From: CAYUUR01 sp964510235
GTDB lineage: Bacteria; Patescibacteriota; Saccharimonadia; Saccharimonadales; CAYUUR01
Length of the DNA stretch: 64,000 nucleotides
Reading direction: 5' to 3'
NCBI GenBank assembly: GCA_964510235.1
Contig: CAZEBF010000001.1
Coordinates: 1-64,000, forward strand
Shown: piece by piece, positions 7,906 to 14,967 of the stretch
Position numbering within the stretch: the first letter of the stretch is position 1
Layout: the number at the start of each line of letters is the position of its first letter
Position numbers and translations under genes: made by a program
Notes under the pieces: model-generated
Database searches by the model: none
What the model saw: the letters and a program-made list of their open reading frames with translations, nothing else
Told to the model about the DNA's origin: nothing

Positions 7906-7960
7906 GACGGTTCCACCGGACTTTTACTTATGATGCTCGTGTTATCGCACACCGCAACCG
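7906..7960. repeat. 55-bp repeat, right copy (contig end)
   Basis: The second copy of the sequence at 7751-7805. It contains the T-box bulge and, after collapse of the gap, joins the upstream leader to the antiterminator. Confidence 0.9.
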
Positions 7961-8006
7961 CTGGCGAAGCTCTGTGGTTAGTGAGGCCACTTCTCTGCTT
8001 GACTAA

Positions 8007-8036
8007 AGTATATCACACCCCTGTTTTGAGCTGCAA
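8007..8036 (-). promoter_or_regulatory. Probable thrS operon promoter
   Basis: On the minus strand TTGCAG (8036-8031) and TATACT (8012-8007) are 18 bp apart. Transcription would begin near 8000, giving a leader of about 190 nt once the gap is collapsed, which suits a T-box RNA. Confidence 0.55.
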
Positions 8037-8040
8037 TATA

Positions 8041-8130
8041 CCCTCAAAAACAAACAAGCGCCGTTCAAAGATTCTCGCAAATATCTTCAAACAACGCTTG
8101 GATAAAACACCGATCAAAACTCTCACACAG
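8041..8130 (-). ncRNA. Weak candidate small RNA with terminator hairpin
   Basis: On the minus strand an extended -10 box (TG followed by TATACT, near 8140-8133) precedes about 90 nt that end in a CAAGCG/CGCTTG hairpin (8100-8055) and a T-rich tract. No convincing reading frame or ribosome binding site is present. The hairpin may simply insulate the thrS promoter from upstream transcription. Confidence 0.25.
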
Positions 8131-8228
8131 GAATGAGTATACAGTACTAGTACGATAAGGCTAGCACTTTAGTATTGTCATTTTGACATTAGTCCTGGGG
8201 ATAGAAAATTATCTCACACAAGGTATAC

Positions 8229-8257
8229 TTCACTTTTCTCCCCTGTTCTGCTATGAT
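8229..8257 (+). promoter_or_regulatory. Promoter of tRNA-Val
   Basis: TTCACT (8229-8234) and TATGAT (8252-8257) are spaced by 17 bp. A GAAGTT/AACTTC hairpin (about 8272-8295) lies between the start site and the mature tRNA 5' end. Confidence 0.55.
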
Positions 8258-8295
8258 TGTCAGCGTTATCGAAGTTCGTGTTTCGCAACAACTTC

Positions 8296-8372
8296 GGGCG
8301 ATTAGCTCATTTGGCTAGAGCGCGTCATTGACGTTGACGAGGTGAGAGGTTCGAATCCTCTATCGCCCACCA
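8296..8372 (+). tRNA. tRNA-Val(GAC), CCA encoded
   Basis: The acceptor stem GGGCGAT pairs with ATCGCCC, then discriminator A and an encoded CCA. The anticodon stem CGTCA/TGACG encloses loop TTGACGT, giving anticodon GAC (valine, GUC/GUU codons). The T arm has GGTTCGAATCC. A terminator follows directly, and the 3' 15 nt plus that terminator are repeated at 8536-8580. Confidence 0.95.
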
Positions 8373-8402
8373 AGTAAAGGCCCGGCTTATGGCCGGGTTT
8401 TT
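8358..8402 (+). repeat. 45-bp direct repeat: tRNA-Val 3' end plus terminator, proximal copy
   Basis: Runs from CTCTATCGCCCACCA through the GGCCCGG/CCGGGTT terminator. It matches 8536-8580 at 44 of 45 positions (T/C in the terminator loop). The two copies bracket a 133-bp insert, like attL and attR around an integrated element. Confidence 0.85.
8379..8402 (+). terminator. Rho-independent terminator of tRNA-Val
   Basis: The hairpin GGCCCGG/CCGGGTT-type stem (AAGGCCCGGC...GGCCGGG) is followed by five T residues, 7 nt after the tRNA CCA end. Confidence 0.85.
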
Positions 8403-8535
8403 ACTTGGTTTACATACGATCGATTCGAACCGTACGGCGCAGCCGAGGGTCGGTGCAGCAAAGCCACGCGCACCTGGCCTCCTGCAAGGAAGCCAGGGAG
8501 CATGGCTGCAGCAAAAAAGGACAAAGTCCGCTACG
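8403..8535 (+). mobile_element. Tiny tRNA-3'-end element (copy A)
   Basis: 133 bp between two copies of the tRNA-Val 3' end. It has no reading frame of note and is packed with stems: a core hairpin with inner CGGC/GCCG (8422-8453), CTGGC/GCCAG within GCAGC/GCTGC (about 8455-8515), and GGAC/GTCC (8519-8529). The core GATTCGAACCG..TACGGCG.AGCCG recurs on the minus strand downstream of tRNA-Asp. The call as a mobile element is inferred from the flanking repeats and the second copy; no recombinase is encoded. Confidence 0.5.
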
Positions 8536-8580
8536 CTCTATCGCCCACCAAGTAAAGGCCCGGCCTATGGCCGGGTTTTT
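8536..8580 (+). repeat. 45-bp direct repeat: tRNA-Val 3' end plus terminator, distal copy
   Basis: A tRNA fragment (acceptor 3' strand with CCA) and a functional-looking terminator, repeated 178 bp after the real one. It cannot form a tRNA. See 8358-8402. Confidence 0.85.
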
Positions 8581-8611
8581 TGTTATAGTAAGAGCACTTG
8601 AAGGAGTACTT

Positions 8612-8815
8612 ATGGATTCACAGATTGAACGAACATTGAATGACATACAGCAGTTGATTGCTCATATGGAGCGTGAGACACGAGAAACCGAGGACTACAC
8701 TCGTAAGGGTGACTACGGCAACGCTTTGCGTAACGCCAACGAATCACGCGACGAAATGCAGAACCTCACCCAGAAGTACCAGCAGCTCATCCAACTACTC
8801 AACAACCGACGTTAA
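8612..8815 (+). CDS. Small hypothetical helical protein
   Basis: 67 residues, entirely polar and predicted helical, beginning MDSQIERTLNDIQQLIAHME and ending QQLIQLLNNRR. Hydrophobic residues occur at heptad-like spacing, so a short helical hairpin or coiled coil is likely. The ATG has a perfect AAGGAG ribosome binding site 7 nt upstream (8601-8606), which rules out the longer in-frame extension through the tRNA fragment. It overlaps the convergent tgt gene by 4 bp at the stop codons. No family recognised. Confidence 0.75.
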   Translation: MDSQIERTLNDIQQLIAHMERETRETEDYTRKGDYGNALRNANESRDEMQNLTQKYQQLIQLLNNRR

Positions 8816-9894
8816 GATTGGTACTGTTCGCAGATGCGTTGAAGGTAGCGGATGTTGTGGATGCTGGCCAGGGTGCCAGCGAGTGGTTCGCCCACTTTGA
8901 ACTGGTGGCGTAAAAAGCCTTTAGAGAAGCCTTTGGCGCATGCGTAACAATCGCAGCCCGGGTCAATAACTTCGGTGCTTTTCGCGAAGCGCTCGTTAGT
9001 CAGATGGATGCGTTTGTCCCCTTCTATCCAGACTGTGCCGTGACGAGCATTGCGCGTTGGCAGCACGCAGTCGAGCATATCAATGCCGTGCTCAATGGCA
9101 AATCGCAGATCGCGCGGGTCGCCCACACCTAGTAAGAAACGCGGTCGCGACGAATTATCGTAGTGGTCGGCCAGGAATTTGAGCATGCCGTGCATTTCTT
9201 CGGTACTTTCGCCTACTGATAAACCGCCGATGGCTATACCGTCGACTGGCAAAGACTGGACGATCTCTAAACTCTTACGGCGCAAATCTTTATCAAGCCC
9301 GCCCTGCACCACGCCAAACAACAGTGGTCGTTCATCATCCTTCACGCCCTTGGTCAGACGTTGGAACTCGGCCAAAGAACGCTCCAGCCAACGGTGCGTC
9401 CGCTCGAAGGCTTCGAGTGTGCGGTCACGACCTTTGGCATCAAGTGAGGTTACATCATCAAAAGCTACGATCATATCGGCGCCCAACTTCATCTGTATCT
9501 GGATTGAGATCTCCGGGCTCAAGAACACCGTATCACCTGTCTTTGGGTCCTTAAAAGTTACGCCTTCTTCGGTGATCTTGTTAATCTTAGCCAGTGAAAA
9601 TACTTGGAAGCCGCCCGAATCAGTTAGCATAGGACTTTTTCGGTTGGTGAACGCATGGAGGCCGCCTAGATCAGCAATCGTATCCTCGCCTGGCGCCTGG
9701 TGCAGATGATAGGTATTAGCCAGTACTATTCCGACCCCGGTCGACTCAACCATTTCTGGCGTCAGACTCTTGACGGCACCGCGTGTACCATCGGGCATGA
9801 ACGTCGGCGTGAGCACATCACCAACGCGCGTATGCAAGACGCCAACGCGCTGTAAGCCATTTGTAGTTTTTACGTCAAAAACAGAGGTAGACAT
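8812..9894 (-). CDS. tgt: Queuine tRNA-ribosyltransferase (tRNA-guanine transglycosylase)
   Basis: Exchanges G34 of GUN-anticodon tRNAs for the queuosine precursor preQ1. The 360-residue protein has the substrate loop LTDSGGFQVFSLA, the GIAIGGLSVGE region, the nucleophile region FDDVTSL, and a C-terminal zinc site C-D-C-Y-A-C...H (about residues 318-346). Together with queA it completes the tRNA-bound steps of queuosine synthesis up to epoxyqueuosine. TAGAAT at 9902-9907 lies 7 nt before the ATG (leaderless). Confidence 0.97.
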   Translation of the reverse strand: MSTSVFDVKTTNGLQRVGVLHTRVGDVLTPTFMPDGTRGAVKSLTPEMVESTGVGIVLANTYHLHQAPGEDTIADLGGLHAFTNRKSPMLTDSGGFQVFSLAKINKITEEGVTFKDPKTGDTVFLSPEISIQIQMKLGADMIVAFDDVTSLDAKGRDRTLEAFERTHRWLERSLAEFQRLTKGVKDDERPLLFGVVQGGLDKDLRRKSLEIVQSLPVDGIAIGGLSVGESTEEMHGMLKFLADHYDNSSRPRFLLGVGDPRDLRFAIEHGIDMLDCVLPTRNARHGTVWIEGDKRIHLTNERFAKSTEVIDPGCDCYACAKGFSKGFLRHQFKVGEPLAGTLASIHNIRYLQRICEQYQS

Positions 9895-9970
9895 TCCGCT
9901 TATTCTAGCACAGGTATTGACTTATTACTACTCTTATGTTAAGGTTAAGCGCGTTAATCGAGGAATGTGT

Positions 9971-10084
9971 GTGAGTAACAATTCGAGCTCGCTCGAGTCG
10001 TTCAAACTGTTTTACGAAGAGTTAACAGTTCGAACCACGCAAAATCGTATACGTCGCAATAGACAATCAAGCACAGTCAAATAG
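9971..10084 (+). CDS. Possible small basic protein (37 residues)
   Basis: A GTG-started frame with AGGA (9961-9964) 6 nt upstream, reading VSNNSSSLESFKLFYEELTV and then a very basic tail (RIRRNR). TTGACT at 9917 may be the -35 hexamer. A good terminator follows 16 nt after the stop. The promoter-SD-ORF-terminator order supports a real transcript, but homologues are not recognised. An ATG two codons upstream is an alternative start. Confidence 0.45.
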   Translation: MSNNSSSLESFKLFYEELTVRTTQNRIRRNRQSSTVK

Positions 10085-10099
10085 ACTGTCACGATGTAT

Positions 10100-10125
10100 A
10101 ACCAGCTGGTGGGAGCTGGTTTTTT
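10100..10125 (+). terminator. Rho-independent terminator
   Basis: AACCAGCT/AGCTGGTT stem followed by TTTTTT. It ends the small ORF transcript. Confidence 0.85.
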
Positions 10126-10199
10126 GTTTCCGCGAGAAAACTTCCCCACAGTTTTCCCATACTTTTCCACTTGCCTAAACATTAGCGTCATGTCAACAT

Positions 10200-10297
10200 A
10201 TAGACATGGATTGTCCCTTGCTGCGCTCGGTCTATAGGAAGGGATGCTCCCCTCCTATCGCGCCGTGCAGTAAACTGCTCGGGCTGTTCTCCCCTGG
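10200..10297 (+). ncRNA. Three-hairpin structured element upstream of nrdR-like gene (family member E)
   Basis: Hairpin 1 is ATAGAC/GTCTAT (10200-10235), hairpin 2 is AGGAAGGG/CCCcTCCT (10236-10256), and hairpin 3 is GCAGT/ACTGC (10267-10278), followed by CGGGCTGTTCTCCCC. The segment CTATCGCNCCGNGCA...TGCTCGGGCTGYTCT is shared with 62586-62635. The hairpin sequences themselves differ between copies while the layout is kept, which is what conserved RNA structure looks like. Confidence 0.5.
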
Positions 10298-10306
10298 AAA
10301 TTGTCT

Positions 10307-10337
10307 CTATAAACCCGGAATGAATCCGTCTTTATAG
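10307..10337 (+). promoter_or_regulatory. Leader hairpin before the nrdR-like start
   Basis: CTATAAA pairs with TTTATAG, with an inner CCGGA/TCCG. The AAAGGA ribosome binding site (10341-10346) lies directly after it, so folding could affect translation of the gene at 10352. Confidence 0.4.
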
Positions 10338-10351
10338 GCGAAAGGATAAAA

Positions 10352-10753
10352 ATGGTTTGCATATACTGCTCAAGAAAAACGAAGATCACTAATTCGCGTC
10401 ATCAGAAACGCCTGAATCAGAAATGGAGACGTCACACTTGTACTGACTGTCAAGCAGTCTTTACGACCATCGAGGCTTTTGACCCCGAGACGTCCCTGCT
10501 TATCCAGCACGGCAAGAGACAGCTGCCTTTTCAGCGTGAGCTACTGTTTATAAGTGTCTATGAGAGCCTTAGACACCGCCCACAAGCTGCCAAAGAAGCC
10601 AAGGCGCTCACTGACACCATTCTGGCCAAGTTATTGCCACTAGCGACCTCTGCAACGCTTACACGCGAAAATATCGTGACCACCGCTGCCAAAACGCTTA
10701 AGAACTTCGATAAAGCCGCCCACACCCACTATCTCGCCTACCATCCATTGTAG
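10352..10753 (+). CDS. nrdR: NrdR-like transcriptional repressor
   Basis: NrdR represses ribonucleotide reductase genes when its ATP-cone senses dATP. Here residues 1-40 form a zinc ribbon with C3-x2-C6 and C30-x2-C33 followed by VFTTIEAFD (family pattern RFTTYE). Residues about 48-130 fit an ATP-cone (LLIQHGKRQLPFQRELL). The protein is 133 residues, slightly shorter than usual (about 150), and is divergent: the typical R-D-S-R after the first Cys pair reads TNSRHQKR. No ribonucleotide reductase gene is in the window, so the target is unseen. A structured leader precedes it. Confidence 0.8.
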   Translation: MVCIYCSRKTKITNSRHQKRLNQKWRRHTCTDCQAVFTTIEAFDPETSLLIQHGKRQLPFQRELLFISVYESLRHRPQAAKEAKALTDTILAKLLPLATSATLTRENIVTTAAKTLKNFDKAAHTHYLAYHPL

Positions 10754-10783
10754 ACCTTAAGATTAATCCTTCGGTTTATTAGA

Positions 10784-12901
10784 TTACGCCTGATAACTGC
10801 GTCGCAAATAAAGATAGTAGCTAGACGCTCCTATCAGTAACAACCCCATTGCGATTGGGGCGCTAGATAATGACCCGGTCTCAGCCAAACTTTCATAAGT
10901 CACCTCGTCCAAATCTTCACTACTAAAACCGCCAGTGCCACTTAAGCCACTAACAACCCAGTAATCTTGAGCGTCTATGTTTACTACAGATACGTTCGTG
11001 TCCTGTTCCGAATAATAAAGCAGCCCGAGGCAGCTTGGGCTAACCTCACCTAAGCTAGTGGCGCCAGGACATATACCAACCTTTTGGTGGTTCGGTAGTT
11101 TTGGAACATACAGACTGTAGGTACCGATTGTATTGATCGCTGCTTCTAGGCCGTGGACATACGACTTACCTGCGGCAAGATCTACGCCACCCGCAATGCC
11201 CGACCAGTCACTGTCACTGGTCATATCGACATTTATATCGGCTATCGGCGTGCCGTCATCCGTTAATAAACGTAGTAGCTTATTGGGACTGTACTCTATG
11301 CCTAACTGAGAATCAGTAGCAGAAATTCCGGTTGCAGGGTCGACGATATCAATCCCAGTCGGCACTCCAGAAATATAATGGTAATCCGTGACAACAAAAG
11401 AGCTTATGTAAGTATCCTCTAGGCCACTACTGGTACGCGAGTCTATACCATCAGGGTTGAAGTTAACAGTACTACTGAAGCTTCCCACTTGATAGAGCCT
11501 GCCATCAGCGCCAGTAGCAACGTCGTATGCTTGATCAGCGCCAGTCCCGCCAGTGGTTCTCGTAAACTTATAATCGCCCTCTGGACTAAAAGCTGCCAAG
11601 AACATATCTGAGCTACCGCTGCTGGTGCGCGAATCTACACCATCCGGGTTGAAGTCGGCAGTGCCACTGAAATATCCTGTTAAGTAAACGTTGCCAGTTG
11701 CCCCTAGGGAGATATCATTGGCGATGTCTTGCGATGTACCTCCAAAAGTTTTGGTCCAACCATAGGTTCCGTCTGTAGTGATTTTTGTCAGGAATACATC
11801 ATTACCTCCAGTAGAAGTTCTTGAGTCAGTGCCTCCACTAGAGTGAAAATTCATGGTGCCAGAGAAGTATCCGGCCGCGTAGACATCTTCACCGCTAATG
11901 GCAACGCCCAATGCCCAGTTTCCGCCAAAACTAACGTAGCTCTTAGTCCAGCCATAGGTTCCGTCAGCGTTCCATTTGGTTATAAATGCATCTAGGTAGC
12001 CTGAGCCAACGTGAATATCCGATCCGTCAGGGTTGAAGTTGATGTTGGGTTGCGCGTTCAGCCTATACTCTCCTGCTATGTAAGGATTGCCTTGCGAGTC
12101 TAAAGCTATAGTCCCAACCTCATCATCTCCGGCAGATCCGAAAGTCTTAGTCCAGCCGTAGGTACCGTTAGCGTTCCATTTGGTTATAAACATGTCGTTA
12201 TTGCCGCCACTATTTAAGTGCGTATCTGTCCCACCGAATATGTCAAAATCTATCGTGCCCCTGTAGTTTCCAATTACATAGATATGACCGTTTGCATCAA
12301 CGGCGAGCCCTCTCCCTTGCTGCCGTGCAGAGTCTCCTACGATTCTAGTCCAACCATAAGTTCCATTGGCGTTCCATTTGCTTACAAAAACATCTCTCTC
12401 CCCTGCGGAAGTCTGCGAGTCCGAACCGTCGGGGTTGAAGTTTGCCGTCGCAAAGAAGCTACCTGTTACGTAGATATTATCCTCTGAGTCGAATGCTATA
12501 TCCTCTATTCGATCGGTACTCGTTCCACCGAAAGCCTTCGTCCAACGGTAAGTCCCATCTTCAGTGTAGGACGTTAAATAGCAATCAGTAGAGCCATTAC
12601 TGGTACGCATATCACTACCGTCAGGATTAAAATTAACCGTACCTGAGAATCTGCCCGCTTTATAGATGTTCCCAGCAGAATCTGTAGCGACAGTTTCGGC
12701 AACATCCGACCCCGTACTTCCCATAGCTTTCGTAGATACATACTCTAACTCTGTACTGGCAGCCAGCGCGGATGATGGATACAAACTAGCAGCAATAAAA
12801 GCAATTAACACAAAAGACAGCAACCGCACGGAAGTTTTTGCTACTGAATCTCTCCAAACATGATTTTCATGACGATTTTGATTTCTCAACACAGACTCCA
12901 C
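10784..12901 (-). CDS. Sortase-anchored surface protein with SBBP-type repeats
   Basis: A secreted protein of about 705 residues. A signal peptide (hydrophobic stretch RLLSFVLIAFIAASL, cleavage after SALA) is followed by about nine repeats of 45-50 residues, each with FNPDGSD, a TSSG-type turn, and DGTYGWTKTFGG. This pattern matches SBBP/beta-propeller repeats. The C-terminus has LAETG, a hydrophobic helix and a basic tail (YLRRSYQA), the sorting signal for covalent attachment to the wall by sortase. The first codon is GTG and the exact start is uncertain by a few codons. No sortase gene is in the window. Likely an adhesin or display protein. Confidence 0.8.
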   Translation of the reverse strand: MESVLRNQNRHENHVWRDSVAKTSVRLLSFVLIAFIAASLYPSSALAASTELEYVSTKAMGSTGSDVAETVATDSAGNIYKAGRFSGTVNFNPDGSDMRTSNGSTDCYLTSYTEDGTYRWTKAFGGTSTDRIEDIAFDSEDNIYVTGSFFATANFNPDGSDSQTSAGERDVFVSKWNANGTYGWTRIVGDSARQQGRGLAVDANGHIYVIGNYRGTIDFDIFGGTDTHLNSGGNNDMFITKWNANGTYGWTKTFGSAGDDEVGTIALDSQGNPYIAGEYRLNAQPNINFNPDGSDIHVGSGYLDAFITKWNADGTYGWTKSYVSFGGNWALGVAISGEDVYAAGYFSGTMNFHSSGGTDSRTSTGGNDVFLTKITTDGTYGWTKTFGGTSQDIANDISLGATGNVYLTGYFSGTADFNPDGVDSRTSSGSSDMFLAAFSPEGDYKFTRTTGGTGADQAYDVATGADGRLYQVGSFSSTVNFNPDGIDSRTSSGLEDTYISSFVVTDYHYISGVPTGIDIVDPATGISATDSQLGIEYSPNKLLRLLTDDGTPIADINVDMTSDSDWSGIAGGVDLAAGKSYVHGLEAAINTIGTYSLYVPKLPNHQKVGICPGATSLGEVSPSCLGLLYYSEQDTNVSVVNIDAQDYWVVSGLSGTGGFSSEDLDEVTYESLAETGSLSSAPIAMGLLLIGASSYYLYLRRSYQA

Positions 12902-12984
12902 TACTTATTCTTGAACATTTCTCAGTGAAACGCTTATGTATACATACTATTGGATGCGGACAATCACCGCAACAAATTGCGTTG

Positions 12985-14574
12985 TTACTTTTTGACGACT
13001 TTGTCGGTGACATCAAAGACGTCCATGTACTTGCCAAACATCAGTCGCGTCTGCGAATACAGCCCCGACATGCCGTTATACAGGATGGTGGTGACCGGGA
13101 ACAGGATGTATTGCAGCAGCATGAACACCGTGCGGTGTGGTTTGTAGCGCTTCGGTCGCGGTGGCAGCAAACGCAAGCTCAAATACACGGTCACAAATAG
13201 ACCGAGCATGGCCAGCGTCTGGATGCGACTAACCAAAAATGGCAGCTGGTTGGCAGCAATGCTGTCTGGATTGATTAACAGTGGTATGAAGCCAGCAAAA
13301 GCCAGAATCATCGGTGAAGTCGCCCAAGACACATGGCCTTCAAGCAAACGTCCAAATTTGGTTACTAGATCCCATCGGTCGACCTGGTTTGGCGTAAAAA
13401 AGCCCTTCTCTGCCACGTATGCCACATCGGAGGCGCCGTAAGCCCAGCGACGCAACTGCACAAACTGTGCTTTGAGCGTTTTCCAGTAGGTCGAGGAAAT
13501 AACCGCGTCTTGATAGATCGGCAGATAAAGCGGATAGACCTCGTGGCGACCTTCGTAACGGAAGTAGGTTCGCCAGAACTGGTGACCGTCTTCTACCACG
13601 GTGCGCACACTCCAGTAATCTGTATCGATGAGTGACTGCAAACACTGTGCGTGTGACGAAAAGTTACGAATCATGTGTGGACGAATCGACAAGACAACGT
13701 TCCAGAAGGTATTACCGGTGGCGATAACTCGACTCGGTGCTGGCGCGTCCCAGATATTGTTAGTGAAGACAGGTATTGGCTGGTATGAAACATACAACGG
13801 ATCTGGCGTTACAGAATAGAGGTAGCTAAGAGCGTTCAGATAATGTTTGTGCGGATGGTTATCAGAATCGAGCGTGGTCACAATCACCTTTAGCGGGTCA
13901 AGTTGCTGAGCCCGTACATAGTCGGTCAGCTTTCTGGCCGCATACGTGATGTTCGGGCCCTTACCAATGACTTCATTTGGGATATCACGCGGGTGTTTAC
14001 TGATCATCATGTGCTTAAAGCGTTTACTGTAGCGTTTGAGGAGTTTATGCGCGAGTTCTTCAGTAGCTGGGCCACCTCGCTCCTCATATGCATGCACAAT
14101 AATAACCTTATCCATGTCGTATTCAGAGGCCAGAATTGACTCATACGTTGGTACCAAAACGTCTTCATCTTCATTGTATGTGGCAATAACAATTGCGTGC
14201 GTTACCTCGCCTGGAGAGATGCGAGCTTCTTTGACACGCATACGCAGCAAGTTGTCATAGTGCCACTTGGGACGCTTTACGGTAGCCGGTACTTCTTCGC
14301 CAGTCTGGAGTTCGTGCAACATGGCGGCCCAGTCCAATTTTTGCTGTTGCTCTAGCAAGCGAAAACCTTGGACACTGCGTACATTCAAGCCGACTGCCTT
14401 CACAAACCACATCAGCAAATACGCGATGATCACAAACGCCGCCACCCCTGGACTCAAGAAGCTCAAGATGAACGGCATGGCTAGGATTGTCCAGCTCAAT
14501 GCCCCAGGTAAAATCTCAAACAGACGATAGCGGAAGCCACGGTCTTCTTTATATGGGATTTCGATATTCTTCAT
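12985..14574 (-). CDS. Membrane glycosyltransferase family 2
   Basis: 529 residues. Two N-terminal membrane segments (about 22-65) are followed by a cytoplasmic GT-A domain with VIATYNEDEDV (about 128), the metal-binding TLDSDNH (about 240), the catalytic base region VVEDGHQFWR, and QLRRWAYG, the QxxRW motif of processive beta-glycosyltransferases (cellulose/hyaluronan synthase type). Three or four further membrane segments lie at the C-terminus. It probably makes or extends a surface polysaccharide; the sugar cannot be told. The start is 3 nt after the stop of the upstream membrane-protein gene, so the two are coupled. Confidence 0.88.
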   Translation of the reverse strand: MKNIEIPYKEDRGFRYRLFEILPGALSWTILAMPFILSFLSPGVAAFVIIAYLLMWFVKAVGLNVRSVQGFRLLEQQQKLDWAAMLHELQTGEEVPATVKRPKWHYDNLLRMRVKEARISPGEVTHAIVIATYNEDEDVLVPTYESILASEYDMDKVIIVHAYEERGGPATEELAHKLLKRYSKRFKHMMISKHPRDIPNEVIGKGPNITYAARKLTDYVRAQQLDPLKVIVTTLDSDNHPHKHYLNALSYLYSVTPDPLYVSYQPIPVFTNNIWDAPAPSRVIATGNTFWNVVLSIRPHMIRNFSSHAQCLQSLIDTDYWSVRTVVEDGHQFWRTYFRYEGRHEVYPLYLPIYQDAVISSTYWKTLKAQFVQLRRWAYGASDVAYVAEKGFFTPNQVDRWDLVTKFGRLLEGHVSWATSPMILAFAGFIPLLINPDSIAANQLPFLVSRIQTLAMLGLFVTVYLSLRLLPPRPKRYKPHRTVFMLLQYILFPVTTILYNGMSGLYSQTRLMFGKYMDVFDVTDKVVKK

Positions 14575-14577
14575 AGT

Positions 14578-14934
14578 TTACTGCAGCACAAGTAGTGCGT
14601 TACTGACAATCAGGGTCAAAACAAGCAGTAAAATGCCAAAGCCCAGGACCACCAAACTGAGCTGACGCTTGAGTTCATAGACCCGCAAACTCAATACTGT
14701 GCTAACCACTAGAATTGCAACTGCAAAGAAGATGAACGACAGCATATCAAGCACCGTTCCCGCTGCAAAAGCGTTCAGGCCAAGATTCTCGCGGTACTGC
14801 ACGATGAAGTCGCCCCCACTGTTGCCACTAAGGCGAAGTAGGACCATCAGTGTCACAAGAATAGCCAAAAAAAGATTGGCGCTCAGTAAAGCTAAGACCG
14901 GCTTGTCATGAAAGTACTTTTTGGGGATTTCCAT
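14578..14934 (-). CDS. Small three-helix membrane protein
   Basis: 118 residues with three strongly hydrophobic segments (about 14-35, 55-80 and 92-115). No known domain recognised. It is cotranscribed and translationally coupled with the GT2 gene downstream and may be its accessory subunit. TAGAAT lies 7 nt before the ATG, suggesting a leaderless transcript for the pair. Confidence 0.7.
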   Translation of the reverse strand: MEIPKKYFHDKPVLALLSANLFLAILVTLMVLLRLSGNSGGDFIVQYRENLGLNAFAAGTVLDMLSFIFFAVAILVVSTVLSLRVYELKRQLSLVVLGFGILLLVLTLIVSNALLVLQ

Positions 14935-14967
14935 TTCTTCTATTCTAGAACGTTTTACTCGATGTTC

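Larger units (their letters stand above)
7686..8000 (-). promoter_or_regulatory. Candidate T-box leader of thrS (interrupted by assembly gap)
   Basis: On the minus strand the thrS leader contains AGTCCGGTGGAACCG (about 7768-7754), which matches the T-box bulge UGGNACC. The bases UGGA can pair with the UCCA 3' end of the tRNA-Thr at 16286-16362, whose discriminator base is U. The element GTCC...GGAC closes the antiterminator. It is followed by a Rho-independent terminator and then thrS. The specifier-loop codon cannot be fixed by eye; ACC and ACT both occur near 7975. The 100-N gap lies inside the leader. Confidence 0.65.

Noticed and set aside
7751..7960. A 55-bp direct repeat that could mark a mobile element or CRISPR-like unit
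   Set aside because: The copies end exactly at the 100-N gap, so it is almost certainly an assembly overlap.
8055..8100. CAAGCG hairpin as part of the tRNA-Val or element A system
   Set aside because: It shares no sequence with the element cores and lies on the other side of the tRNA promoter; a terminator role is enough.
7702..8136. Plus-strand frame through the assembly gap
   Set aside because: It reads through Ns and the antisense of the thrS leader, without a ribosome binding site.
8405..8611. In-frame extension of the 67-residue gene through the tRNA fragment
   Set aside because: The AAGGAG site directly before the inner ATG defines the start, and the extension would translate tRNA and terminator sequence.
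13340..13645. Alternative frame within the GT2 gene (101 residues)
   Set aside because: Fully contained in a gene with clear GT2 motifs; composition is Arg/Leu-rich as for antisense-frame shadows.
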